Source: Typhlomys cinereus (Eukaryota > Chordata > Mammalia > Rodentia > Platacanthomyidae). From it: a stretch of DNA of 64,000 nucleotides. The DNA lies in contig JALPQD010000388.1 in assembly GCA_023101885.1 (NCBI GenBank), forward strand, positions 1,009,001-1,073,000, written 5' to 3'. Below are positions 10,544-22,675 of the stretch, piece by piece (the stretch's first letter is position 1; each line of letters opens with the position of its first letter). The notes under the pieces were generated by a model. It worked only from the letters and a program-made list of their open reading frames with translations, made no database searches and was not told where the DNA came from. Position numbers and translations under genes: made by a program.

Positions 10544-11989
10544 TATATGGCCATGAAAATTAGACATTCAGTATGAATCTCTGAATTTTGGAGCATCAGT
10601 GAGAGGACAATACATGGCTTACAGTTGCGAAAACCTATGTCACTCATTCTGGTGAGATATAGACAGCTTAAGAGAAAAGAAGAATGGATCCTCTTACCTG
10701 GAGTACAGAAGAATAAAGAATTAACAATGCCTCTATGACAAGCCATGGAACATCATAGTAATTCTTATCCATATTTACTCTCATACAATTAATTAGTGAG
10801 TTGAATGATTTTGATTTATCACTTCTAGGAACATCTTAGTGTTTACCTAGACTTATGGAAGTCCTTGCTTTGATCCAGTGGTATGTTTCAAAGTTAGTTA
10901 AGCAACTTGATCCAAAGCTTATACCCCAGAGAAATTCCCAGAATTTTATGAAGTCAGAAATTCTACTCTAATTCTTTTTACAATCAAAGTTTTGACAAAA
11001 TTACTCAGAAACCAATTGTCTTTGTTTATTTGTTTGGGAGGTTTTGGAAATGTTTAGTTTATAAGTCCATATTTATTTAAGAAGAATTTAGAACAAAACC
11101 TCTTCACAGGATTTTTAAAATGAGTTTGGCGATATTATCTGGAGATAGAAAGTAATCATGTGTGCATTTATCACATATGTACCTACACATTTGACAACAT
11201 ACAAAGATGCAAACAGAGATCTCTAAGGCATTAATTCTTAAATTTTAGTTGCAATAAGGTAAACAGAATGATGCAAAACTCACGAGGTATATAAAAGTTA
11301 CTTGATCTTATCTGCACTAGTGTAATATGAACTATATTTTTAAAATTCAAATTGCTAACAGCCCATAATGAGGTAAATTCTGAAACTGAGAGTAAGCCAT
11401 TTGCAGAATTTTTTAGAATAATTTTATGACTATATAATTGATTTGAAAAAATGGGCCAGTGTTACATATCCATTTGGTTTTTTGTTTCATTTGCATATTA
11501 ATCCATACTTGTTGCCTTTTATGAAGATACTCATCTATAATAGGGGAAATAAAGAATGAATGAATATACTTTACTATTAATAGATTGAGAAACGTTGGTT
11601 TGGTCTACAGACACAGATCCCAGGAAAATCAGCATATGAATCAAGAATATGGTGTGTTTGCCTAGACACCATAATTGCATGGCTAAAATCTACTGGGCCA
11701 CTCTAAGGGTTGTTCTGTCCTTACAAGATTTGCCTTTGTGGCAAATACCTATCTGGTACAGTGCAGGCATTGGTTTTACAGTGAAATCATTTACAAAATC
11801 ACATAAGTATAATAATGAGGAGAATAATAATAATCACAGACTCTTTGGAGAAACCTTACTAACTTTTACTATAACGTCTACTGCTAATCTATTTCTCACT
11901 ATAGAATGATTTACGACCTTATACTTCTTGGTAGAGAGCTTGTAAGATACAAAGAAGGTGTAGCTTTCCAATTATTAAGCATATAAGTG
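10544..11989. other. Unassigned sequence
   Basis: AT-rich spacer with short frames only and no repeat ends recognised. Confidence 0.5.
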
Positions 11990-12215
11990 AATTATGAATG
12001 AGAAATAGAATGATCCACTTCTACAATAATTCAAACAACAATTCAAAGTGAACTCACTATTACTTCTCACCCACCATACAGTAAAATTGTCTTTTCCCTC
12101 CTTTCTACCATCTTACATCTATGACATTTTATATGCAGAGTCTTCATAACTAATTCACAGGCACAAGTAATCAAGTGTTTATTGATTTGATTTTAATTGT
12201 AATAAAATGAGATTT
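11990..12215 (+). repeat. Local duplication, copy 1 (left part)
   Basis: About 210 bases here, continued at 13062-13135 after the L1-B insertion, match 21105-21390. Shared phrases include GAACTCACTATTA, TGCAGAGTCTT, AACTAATTCACAGGCA and AAGTAATCAA. By eye the copies are roughly 80% alike with several small gaps. It is not part of the L1s, so it is either an old tandem duplication or two copies of an unrecognised repeat. Confidence 0.7.
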
Positions 12216-13061
12216 GGTTAAGTTCATAGACGTTCGTTCCTGATCATGTACAACTGAGGGGGTATGATCTCACCAGAAGGGGAGGGCATATAGGTTGGCA
12301 GATGAAAGGAGATCATTTTGCAAATGGGTGACTGACCCCTCCCTCACTGAGGTTTCCTGCTTTTCTTACATCTACTCTTGAATGTGCTATCATAACAAGA
12401 CTCCAGTTTAATAGCTTTTTGTCTCTGACCAGGGGGTGACATAGAGTGCCCATCAGGATGGAGTGAAGGGCATTGCAGGAGCAGCAAAACTGCAAAAGAA
12501 AATCAACAAACCACAATCCAGAACTTCAGAGACTATATCAACCACATAGAACTAGGCCAGCCTAATCTCCCCCCATCCTGAAGCTCAGGGCCATTTGCGG
12601 AAGAGGGGGCAGTAAGATTGTAAGAGCAAAAGGATGGGAGGAGCAATGATTTGCAAGATTCTCCACACTAGTTAGGGCCGAGGCAATCATAATAGGACTT
12701 TGCATGCCCTGCGCAATGTCCAACACATTATTGCCCTCACAAAGTCTAGCATCAGCTAAAGGCACCAAGATCCTTGGAAGCAAGGGATTGACAGCCACAG
12801 TAGTGTTCCTATGCTTAAGGGAAACAGGAGAAAGGGTTCAGGGAAATGCCACTGGGTCCTTGTACGTCATGGGAGAGGAGGACCAAGAGGAGAGTTAGGC
12901 ATACACAATAAAGGACTCTCTGGGATTGGGGGGGAGGCACTGGGAAATGGGGAGGGAGGAAGGAGGAGCAGGGGGTTTGGGGGAGGAGGAGGGAGGGAGG
13001 GAAATGATCTACCTATTAAGTTTGTACGAGCAGAAATAATAAAAAATGTATTAAAAAATAA
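12216..13061 (+). mobile_element. L1-B: LINE-1 3'UTR-only insertion
   Basis: The 846-bp insert is entirely L1 3'UTR. It matches L1-C from about 19418 to 20265 almost throughout, including the G-rich tract (12920-13005) and the A-rich tail. It is flanked by a 15-bp TSD (AATAAAATGAGATTT at 12201-12215 and 13062-13076), so it is a separate, severely 5'-truncated insertion and not part of L1-C. It has no coding capacity. Confidence 0.92.
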
Positions 13062-13146
13062 AATAAAATGAGATTTTAAGCAATCTAAGAAGAGAATATT
13101 AAGAATCAAGCCAATTAAGGGCTTTTATTGAATTTAAGAAATTTGC

Positions 13147-14023
13147 GCCCCACTACCCCGCCCCCCCCCGCCCCCCCCCCCCCCGCCTCCCGGCGAGCAC
13201 CCAGGCCGCCTCCGGCTTTGCCTGGGCCTCGCCCCGGACCCCAGCCCCCTCCGTGCAGCCCCGCCAGCTCCCTAGGTGAGTGAGTGAGAGAACCCGTCCC
13301 AGCCCAGCCCAGCCCCCTCCCCCAAGCGCCCCCCCTCCCAGCGAGCACCCAGGCCACCTCGGGCTCAGCCACCCCAGCCCCTCGCATCCTCCTGCCCCTG
13401 CGTGCCTCCGCCACCCCCCCCCAGGTCCCAGGTGAAGAATTCTGCCATCAACATCATACCCTCTGCCTCTCTGCCCCACCGGGGACCTATGCATGTGGTC
13501 CACGGAAGACACATTGCTATTCAGAATTCAATAGAGTCCAAAGGAAACTGAAGCAAAACTCTAAGGAACAAAGGGAACACAGGCCATACATCTGGATTCC
13601 ACTACAATCATTATATCACGTGGGCGAGATTCTTCACATCCAGCCCAAAGATAAGTAAACCTTTTTTTTTTTCTTTCACTTTAATGATCCTTTCTAGTAT
13701 CAATTGCTGTAGATCAACTTCCTCATACAGCCACCCCAAAAATATACAACTCCAGGGAGTACACCACTCATCCTCACATATCACCAAGATACTAAATCGT
13801 AAAAGTACACTACCATACTAATATTCACCCCCTGGTTACTTAACCTGACTTAACTGATGTACAAACAGCCTAATAGCCTCATCTAGGATATAACAATAAC
13901 AATACACAAACATACCCAATCCAAGGCAAGCACTAGTAATAACTGGAAAGTATAACAATACCAACTACATCAGTTCAGTGAAAAACACACAGAAACTGAA
14001 TGGTCCCACAAAACAAAACAACA
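13147..14023 (+). promoter_or_regulatory. L1-C 5'UTR/promoter with about two 148-bp monomers
   Basis: The first 290 bases are C-rich and CpG-rich, unlike the AT-rich surroundings. The motif GCGAGCACCCAGGCC occurs at about 13193 and again at about 13341, a period of 148 bases with similar flanks (CTCCC before, ACCTCGGGCT or GCCTCCGGCT after). This is the layout of the tandem-monomer promoters of mouse L1, although the sequence differs. The remaining 580 bases before ORF1 are A-rich. The 5'UTR is the internal pol II promoter in the L1 family. Activity here is unknown. Confidence 0.75.
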
Positions 14024-15068
14024 ATGCCAAAGTCAAAGTGCAGATCCATGAGAAACAAAACCCAAGAAGACCAAGTTCCCACTGAAAGAATTAATCTCAT
14101 AATGATGGATTCCAACCAGAACAAATTCACAGAAAATAGCCATGAAAGCCAGACATAACATAATGACTTTCAGAGTATGATCATTATCATGATTAATACT
14201 ATGAAAGAGGAAATCCGAGAAGAGTTAAACAACCATATCAACCACTTTGAACAGGAGCCCGTTCAACAACAGGCACTTGGAGTTCAGAAAAACAATTCAA
14301 AAAACAAAAATAGGCACAGAGCAGTTAAAACAGTCTCAGGCAAAGTTTAAAATTGAACTAAAAGACAAGTTATCTTACACCCAAAACTCAACAGAGAGTC
14401 TTATCAGCAGAACAAATGAGGCAGAAAATAGAATTTCAGATCTTGAAGACAAAATGGGAGATTGTTAAAGCCAAAAAGATACTTGACAGGAACATTCAAG
14501 AGATAGGGGACACTCTGAAGAAGCCAAACATGCGCATTCATGGAATATCAGAACAGAATCCCAAAATACCACACCTGAGGAAATATTTCAATTCATCATA
14601 AATGAAAACTTCCCACAACTAAAGAATGAGAGGCTTATCGAAATACAAGAGGCATTTCTCACTCCAAACAGATATGACCAAAATAGAAAATTGCCACGGC
14701 AAATAATAGTCAAAACACTCCACATTCAAGACAAAGAAAAGGTGCTGAGAGCTTCAAGAGAAAAAAAGCAAGTCACTTTTAAAAGTAAACCTATTAAAAT
14801 AACAAATGACTTCTCAATGGAAACAGTAAAAACAAGAAGAGCTTGGAGAGACAGACTTCAAGTACAAAATGAGCAAAAATGCCAACCCAGACTGATATAC
14901 CCGGCAAAACTATCTGTCATGATCGAGGAAGAAAGAAAAGTTTTCCAGCACAAAGACAACTTGAAGGGATACATGTCTACCAAACCAGGCCTTCAAAAAA
15001 TCCTAGAAATGATACTCAAGCTTGAAGATAAGAACAAGCATATCCAGGAGGACAGAAGGGAAGTATAA
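14024..15068 (+). pseudogene. L1-C ORF1 (RNA-binding protein), broken
   Basis: In the L1 family ORF1 encodes a trimeric coiled-coil RNA chaperone. The start at 14024 is chosen because L1-D and L1-E begin with the same MP(K/R)S context at the equivalent ATG. The N-terminal part is Glu/Lys/Gln-rich with heptad-like spacing (about 14180-14460, coiled coil). The C-terminal half (about 14520-15068) is the basic RNA-binding part. An in-frame TAA lies at 14156-14158, a frameshift near 14258, and the frame changes again near 14465 and 14600. The last open piece is 14691-15068, ending with TAA. A short spacer of about 57 bases separates it from ORF2. Confidence 0.85.
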
Positions 15069-15125
15069 TACCACCAAAACATAAATATCAAACAACATGC
15101 TTACAAAATCTACTAAACATAAAAA

Positions 15126-18100
15126 ATGACCAGAATTAAAAATAATTTCTCCGTTATAACATTAAATGTCAATGGTATTAACTCACCGATCAAGAGACAC
15201 AGATTACAAACTTGGATTAAAAACCACAATCCAACAATCTGCTGCCTTCAGGAAACTCATCTCACCACAAAAGATAGGCACATCCTAAGAATGAAAGGCT
15301 GGTCCAAAATCTTGCAAGCTAATGGAACCAGGAAACAGACAGGGATAGCCATTATGCTTTCAGACAAAGTGGACTTCAAACCAAAGAAAATCATGAGAGA
15401 CACAGATGGATACTACATTTTAGTCACAGGTACAATTCACCAGGAAGACTTCACAATACTGAACATATATGCACCCAATACGGGCCCCTCCACATTCATT
15501 AAGAAAACCCTACAGTGTCCAAAGCAAGAAATCAACCCCCAAATGATAATTTTTGGGGACTTCAACACTGCCCTCTCAACATGGGATAGATCAACAGGTC
15601 AAAAGCTTAACAGAGACACTTTGGAACTTAATCAAACCCTTAAAGAAATGAACCTTACAGATCTCTATTGAACTTTTCAGCCACGCACCAAAGAATACAC
15701 ATTTTTCTCAGCAGCACATGGAACTTTCTCCAAATAGATATATTGGGCCACAAAATGAATCTACACATATACAAAAAAGTTGAAATTCTAACCTGTGCCC
15801 TATCAGACACTATGGCCTAAAGCTGGACATCCACAACACAACAAACAAGAGAAAATACATTAACTCCTGGAAACTTAACACTATGATGCTGAATGAGAAC
15901 TGGATTCAGGAAGAAATTAAAAAGGAAATTCAAGATTTCCTGGAAGTGAATGATAATGAAAATACAACTTACCAAAATCTCTGGGACACAATGAAAGCTG
16001 TCCTAAGAGGTAAGCTCATAGCTCTTAATGCCTACATCAAAAAAATGGACACATCAGAAATAAACAACTTAACAATGCAGCTTAAAGCTTTAGAGAAACT
16101 AGAGCAATCTGATCCCAAAAGTAGTAGAAGAGAAGAGATTAGCAAAATAAGGGGAGAAATGTCTGAAATTGAGATTAACAAAACAATAGAAAAAATCAAC
16201 CAGTCAAAAAGCTGGTTCTTTGAAAAAATCAGTAAGATTGATACACCCCTAGCTAAACTTAACCAAAAGCAGGAGAGAGAAAACCCAAATTAACAAAATC
16301 AGAAATGAACATGGAGTTATCACTGATACCCAAGAAATCCAGAGAATTATAACATCATTTTTCAAAAACTTATATTCTGTGAAGTTTGACAACACAAAAG
16401 AGATGGATGAATTTCTAAGTAAACACAACTTACCTAAATTGAATCAGGAAGTTGTGAATTATTTAAATAGTCCTATAACATATAAGGAAATTGAAGAAGT
16501 AATCTCAAATCTTCCCACCAAAAAATGTCCTGGACCAGATGGATTCTGCACAGAGTTCTACCAGACAGTTAAGGAGCTTATAACACCAATACTCCTTAAA
16601 CTGTTCCATAAAATAGCAAAGGAAGGAACACTACCAAATTCCTTCTATGAAGCTAATATCGTCTTAATCGCAAAACCTAATAAAGATTCACTTAAAAAAG
16701 AAAACTATAGGCCGATCTCTCTGATGAACACAGCCACAAAGATTCTCAACAAAGTCTTAGCAAATCAGATTCAAAAACATATCAAAAAGATCATTCATGG
16801 GGACCAAGTAGGCTACATCCCCGGCGCACAAGGTTGGTTCAACATACGCAAATCAATAAATATAATTCATCATGTAAAGCAGTTCAAAGTCCAAGACCAC
16901 ATGATACTCTCGATAGATGCAGAAAAGCTTTTGACAAGATCCAACAGCCTTTTATGATCAAAACACTAGAGACAGTAGGAATGGAAGGAACTTTTATCAG
17001 TATAATAAAATCTGTATACAACAAGCACACAGCAAGGATTATGCTCAATGGGGAACAAATGGAAGCATTCCCACTTTGATCAGGAACTAGACAAGGTGTC
17101 CACTCCCGCCACTTCTATTCAATATTGTACTTGAAGTCTTAGCTGAAGCCATAAGACAAGAATGGGGACATAAGAGGATTCAAATTGGCAAGGAAGAAGT
17201 CAAGCTATCCCTATCTGCAGATGACATGATCTTATACCTGAGTGATCCCAAAAACTCCACCAGGAGGCTCCTGGAACTAATTGAGAAGTTCAGCAGGGTG
17301 GCAGGATACAAAATAAATGTGCAAAAATCAGAAGCCTTCCTATGTGCCCAGAATTAAAGAAGTGAAAAAGCCTTGAGGGAAACAATCCCATTTACTATAG
17401 CCCCTAAAAACATGAAATACCTTGGTATAAACCTAACCAATGAGGTAAAAGACCTTTACAATGAAAACTTTAAAACCCTAAAGAAAGAAATTGCAGAAGA
17501 CACCAGAAGGTGAAAGACCTCCCATGTTCCTGGATTGGCAGAATCAACATCATAAAAATGACCATCCTACCAAAGGCAATATACAAATTCAATGCTATAC
17601 CTATTAAAATCCCAAAGCAATTCTTTAAAGAAGTTGACCAAACAATCTCAAAATTCATATGGAGGCACATAAGACCCAGGATAGCAAAGACAATCCTGAG
17701 TAACAAAATCACTGCTGGAGGTATTACCATACCAAACCTTAGGGTATACTACAAATCCATAGTTATAAAAACAGCCTGGTACTGGCTCCAAAATAGACAC
17801 ACAGATCAATGGATAAGGATTAAAGATCCAGATATAAGCCCACAAAATTACAGCCATTTGGTCTTTGACAAAGGCGCCCAAAGAATCCAATGAAAAAAGA
17901 ACAGCATCTTCAACAAATGGTACTGGCAAAACTGGATCTCCACATGCAGAAGATTAAAGCTGGACCCGTACTTGTCTCCATGTACAAGACTTAATTCCAA
18001 ATGGATCAAGGACCTTGATATCAGGCTAGAGACTATAAAAACCATAGTTGAAAGGATAAGGAACTCCCTCAAGCTGATTGGGCTAGGCCAACATTTCCTA

Positions 18101-19231
18101 AACAGACATCCAATGGCACAGTCACTGCTACCAACTCTCAACAGTTGGGATCTTGTGAAAGTAAAGACCTTCTGTTCAGATAAAGAGATTGTAACGCGAG
18201 CTCAAAGGCAACCCACAGAATGGGAGAAAATCTTCACTAACCACATCTGATACAGCTCTACTGTCCAGAGTGCACAAAGAACTTAGAAAACTAAACACCA
18301 AGGAAACCAATGGCCCAATTAAAAAATGGGCCCTGGAACTTCAAAGAAACTTTACCAGGGATGAAATTAAAATGTCTAACAAATATCTTAAAAAATGTTC
18401 CACTTAGGGCTGGAGAGGTGGTCAGGGCTTAAGCCTCTGCCTTGCAAGTGGAAGGTCCTGATTTCAGATCCTAGACCCCAAGCATAGAAGCGGGGGTGGC
18501 CTGCGTTTCGGGTCCTGGTAGGGCAGAGCTTGTGAATCCCAGAGTAAACAAGGAGGAGGTGGAGGCGGGTCCATGGTGGTTCCCGAATTCGCCCGTGGTT
18601 CTACACACACACACATACATACACACATGCACACACACATACATGCACAATTGAATAAACAATAAATAATGAAAAAAAATTTTTAAAAATGCTCCACTTC
18701 TTTAGCCATCAGGGAAATGCAAATCAAAACTTCCCTGAGATATCATCTCACCCTGGTCAGGATGGCAAAAATCCACAATACAAACAACAACAAATGCTGG
18801 AGAGGATGTGGAGAAAGGGGAACTCTCCTACATTGCTGGTGGGAATGCAGGCTCATACAGCCACTCTGCGAGCCATCTGGAGATTCTTAAAGAAATTAAA
18901 GATTGAAATGCCATATGACCCTGCTATTCCACTTTTGGGAATAACCCCTCATGCAGCAGAGGTTCACCTCAATAGCACAAGCATGACCATGTTCATAGCA
19001 GCACTGTTTACAATAGCAAAGTCATGGAATCAACACAAATGTCCAACATTTGACAAGTGGATAAGGAAAATGTTGTACATCTATACAATGGAGTACTACT
19101 CAGCCATCAAAAATGATGAATTACTGGAATTTGCCGGGAAATGGATGTCATTAGAAACAATTATATTAAGTGAAGTATCCAAGACCCATAAAATTAAGCA
19201 CCATATGTACTCCGTAATAGGTGGCTCCTAG
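15126..19231 (+). pseudogene. L1-C ORF2 (endonuclease / reverse transcriptase), broken
   Basis: ORF2 of L1 nicks the target and reverse-transcribes the RNA. Visible in order are: an APE-type endonuclease (LNVNGINSPIKRH near 15165, QETHL near 15253, GDFNT near 15560); a stop after residue 181 (TGA at about 15669); and loss of the His in the SDH motif (near 15805). The reverse transcriptase follows (YRPISLMN near 16707, and an ADDM box at 17217-17228 with Ser at 17214 where Phe or Tyr is usual). The Cys-rich C-terminal part (about 18790-18850) precedes a final open piece to the stop at 19229-19231. Several frameshifts (about 16290, 16930, 17085 and 17350) and the SINE at 18406-18684 break it. 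It is nonfunctional. Confidence 0.88.
18406..18684 (+). mobile_element. Young B2-head SINE, copy 2 (in L1-C ORF2)
   Basis: Same family as 5706-6014. The head GGGCTGGAGAGGTGG starts at 18407 (box A has lost a base), followed by the CpG-rich body, a CA/TA-rich stretch and an A/T tail. It is flanked by a 15-bp TSD (AAAAATG(T/C)TCCACTT at 18391-18405 and 18685-18699). It inserted into ORF2 after L1-C. Confidence 0.9.
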
Positions 19232-20265
19232 TACCAAACCCACCCAGCCCACCTTGAGACACTCAAAGGTAAATCTATGTAATACCTACAGTAATTGCAA
19301 GGATTATGAACGGGGGGATGGGGTTGGAGGGCCACACCAGAAACAAGGAGAGAAGTGACCATGTTACAGCAGAGAAAATAGGCCTCCATCAAGGACTGCA
19401 AGTAAGTAATGTGACACCTGGTTAAATTCACAGACGTTCGTTGCTGATCATTTACAACTAAGGGGGTATGATCTCACCAAAGGGGAGGGCACATAGCCTG
19501 GCAGATAAAAAGTAACCATTTTGCAAATGGGTGATTGACCCCTCCCTCACTGAGGTTTCCTACTTTTATTACATCTACCCTTGAATGTGCTCTTACAATA
19601 AGACTCCAGTTTAACAGCTTTTTGTCTCTGGCCAGGGGGTGACATACAGTGCCCAGCAGGATGGAGTGAAGGTCATTGCAGGAGCAGCAAAACTGCAAAA
19701 GAAAATCAACAAACTACAATCCAGAACTTCAGAGACTCTATATCAACCACTTAGAACTAGGCCAGACTAATCTCTCCCCATCCTGAAGCTCAGGATAATT
19801 TGTGGAAGAGGGGGCAGTTAGATTGTAAAAGCAAAAGGATGGGATTTGCAAGATACTCCACACAAGTTAGGGCTGAAGCAATCATAATTGGACTTTGCAT
19901 GCCTGGTGCAATGTCCAACACACTGTTGACCTCACAAAGTCTAGCATCTGCTAAAGGCACCAAGATCCTTGGAAGCAAGGGATTGACAGCCACAGTAGTG
20001 TTCCTATGCTTAAGGGAAACAGGGGAAAGGGTTCAGGGAAATGTCACTGGGTTCTTGTATGTCATCGGAGAGGAGGGCCCAGAGGAGAGTCAGGCATGCA
20101 CAAGAAAGGACTCTCTGGGAATTGGGGCAGGAGGCACTGGGGATGGGGAGGTAGGAGTGAGGGGAGGGGGAGCAGGGGTTCGGGGGGAGGAGGAGGGAGG
20201 GAGGGAACTGGTGTACCTATTAAGTTTGTATGAGCTGAAATAATAATAAAAAATGTATATAAAAA
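19232..20265 (+). other. L1-C 3'UTR with G-rich tract
   Basis: About 1 kb follows the ORF2 stop. It ends with a run of G-clusters (about 20117-20212), then a TATTAAGTTTGTATGAGC phrase and a short A-rich tail. The same end is seen in L1-B, L1-F (minus) and, diverged, L1-A and L1-D. Conserved G-rich 3'UTR tracts able to form G-quadruplexes are a known property of mammalian L1s. Whether this one folds is untested. Confidence 0.8.
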
Positions 20266-20276
20266 AAGAAATTTGC

Positions 20277-21104
20277 CCTGTCTACCATGATTTTTTTCTC
20301 TCAGTTGGAAACAGCCTAGAGTTTGAAAAGGAAACAAAGGAGAAATGCTTTTCAACTTTGCAACAAACTGCAATTTTACTGCGACTAAATTATCTCCTCT
20401 CATAAAGAGATTTAGTTTTTCTCTAACCATGAGCTTGTGCTTTTCCTGTGTGGTACTTTAATGTCTTTATAGCTTACTTCTTTTAAACAGATCTTTCCTG
20501 ACACTAACTTGAAAACACCTTTTGATCTCTGGTGCTATAATTATCCATTGAAGATTCTCAGTTTCTTTTTCACAGCACAACAGTTTCTACTAGGAAGCAG
20601 TAAAGGCGATATATTCAGAAGAGAGATCCAGAGTTCTTGATAAGTTAGGTGTGATCTTAGGTATTTAACAAAGCTGTGTATTTGAATGTCTTTTATGCCT
20701 TACAGGATTAAGGCTGGCCCTTTATTAGTGGCTTTGTACAAAGATTACACAAGATAATGGGATAAGTATTAATGTATTGAAACACATGTCAATATCTTTT
20801 CATCAAAAATGCTTTAGTACAGTGTTAATATTTTTTATCAAAGACACTCTCACCAGGTGCAATTTTTTTCTCTCATAAAGGATATACAAAGTAATGCTGA
20901 GGCAACAATGCTAATTTTGATGACCTTCTCATCTATCACAAATAAACCATACCTGAAGAGAATGGTGTTCAAAGGTTGGTCTTTACTTTCACCACATTTT
21001 ACAGCTAGGATCATCCCCTGTCATCTACTTTAGTCCTCATCACCCTATTGGCTATTTTTGCCTACTCATTTTATTTTTATAAGCATATATTAATAGTGTA
21101 ATAA
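20277..21104. other. Unassigned spacer right of L1-C
   Basis: AT-rich. It continues the pre-insertion locus after the L1-C right TSD. No gene or repeat ends seen. Confidence 0.5.
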
Positions 21105-21400
21105 GTGTAAGTGAATTGTGACTGAGAAGTGGAATGTGATCTACCTCTATAGTTATTCTAACTAAAATTCAGTATGAACTCACTATTATTTCTCACACAC
21201 CATTCAAGTGACATTGCTATTTCCCTTTTATGTCAGGTGATAGTCATGAAATTTTGTATGCAGAGTCTTAAGAACTAATTCACAGGCATAAGTAATCAAA
21301 ATTGCTTATTGATTTGAGTTTAATTATAATAAAACAAGATTTTAAGGAATCCAAGAGGATACTATACTGAGAATCAAGTTTTGATTTGATGTTTTATTAT
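21105..21400 (+). repeat. Local duplication, copy 2
   Basis: Matches 11990-12215 joined to 13062-13135, for example AACTAATTCACAGGCATAAG and TAATAAAACAAGATTTTAAG. It carries no L1 insertion at the site occupied by L1-B in copy 1, so it approximates the empty-site sequence. Confidence 0.7.
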
Positions 21401-21439
21401 AATTTGCTAAATTTTCCTAAATACTTATAATGGGCTGTG

Positions 21440-22420
21440 ATCACATTAATGCCTTCCATTACCTTTTCTTATCCTTTGGCCCTTGTCTTATCCTTCTTCC
21501 TCCATTCCAAATCATCTCGTTTACCTTCCTGTTCCTCTCAAAGCTTCTCCTAAATTCCACATTTGAAATAAAGCATGATATATATATATATATATATATA
21601 TGTATGCTTGTTAGTCTTATTTCTTTTACCACAGTGAACTCCAATATATTGAGTTTCCTGTCAATGAGATGACATCATTTTTCTTCGTGATATACATCAC
21701 ATTTTATAATTCACTCATCTATTGATGACACCTAGGCTGTTTTCAAAATTTAACTATTGTGAAAAGAGATTAATACCCATGGATATTCATGTATATTTAT
21801 AGTAATAAGTAATTTTGACTCTTTGCAGTTTATACACAAAACTGACATGTCAAGATCATATGGTAAAACCTATTCTTTTTTGGAACCCTCATACTTATTG
21901 CTGTACTTAGATTAATTTATATTCCCACATTAGCATGTAAAGGTTCCTAATTCCCCACAATCTCATCATTTGTTAATGTTTAGTTTACTTGATGATGGGC
22001 ATTCTGACAAGTGAGAAGAAATCTCAATGTAGTTTTGATTTTCATGTCCTCTGTAGATAAAAATTATAAATATTCACCATGTATTGTTTGTCCTTTTTGC
22101 TTCTTTTGAAGCAAAAAAGTAGCTTTTCCCAATTATTTTACATTTGTTTATTGAACTGTTTATTTTTAGTCTTTTGGTATTGAATTTTATATTAATTTAT
22201 TGGCTATATATATTGGCAGAATTATATAATCTGAACTCAAAATATTTTCTTCAAAAGTTTATTATGTAAAGTCATCTTTAAATATCATCTTTTTATGCCT
22301 CAAATTTTGTTCTTCTTTTAATTCTTTTCTATTTTTAATCTTTCTTCATATTCTCATCTTAATATATTTGTGTATTTTCTTTTGAAAACACTAAGAAATT
22401 TTTTTAATTCAATGTAGTGA
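21440..22420 (-). mobile_element. Ancient L1 fragment (ORF2 C-terminal and 3' region)
   Basis: Read on the minus strand, 21690-22010 follows the mammalian L1 ORF2 end in order, for example phrases equivalent to CCATCTGTTGATG, TGGCTATTGTGAA and a GATCATATGGTA stretch. It is strongly diverged, with no open frame, TSD or tail. Boundaries are approximate. Confidence 0.6.
21576..21602. repeat. (TA)n microsatellite
   Basis: About 13 uninterrupted AT dinucleotides. Confidence 0.95.
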
Positions 22421-22675
22421 CTGCAAATTATTTTGGAGAACTATATAAATTACAGATCCAGGTAGATTGTCAATTGTCTCAACATTAAATAATTTAACTT
22501 TTGGCTTTTTAAAAAAGGTTTACACATTCATGAGTCCTTTTTCTGTTCTTAATAGACTAATTGCTGGCTGATTGTAGCATTGCCAATTACACTAATTACA
22601 ACGATACTGCAACTTTTGGTACTACAGGGGTCATTTTTTCCTTCCATCATTATTTTTTTAAAAAAATGTTCTTTA

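Larger units (their letters stand above)
13147..20265 (+). mobile_element. L1-C: complete-length, inactive LINE-1
   Basis: The element runs from a GC-rich 5'UTR through ORF1 and ORF2 to a 3'UTR with a G-rich tract and A-rich tail. An 11-bp TSD (AAGAAATTTGC at 13136-13146 and 20266-20276) bounds it, giving 7119 bp including a 279-bp SINE. Full-length L1s are a minority, since most are 5'-truncated. Both ORFs carry stops and frameshifts, so it is dead. It landed about 85 bp from L1-B and splits the same locally duplicated segment from its right flank. Confidence 0.93.

Noticed and set aside
13284..13658. A 124-codon Pro-rich frame, with antisense Gly-rich frames of 99 and 119 codons.
   Set aside because: These lie in the C-rich L1-C 5'UTR, where stop codons are rare by composition. 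They are not genes.
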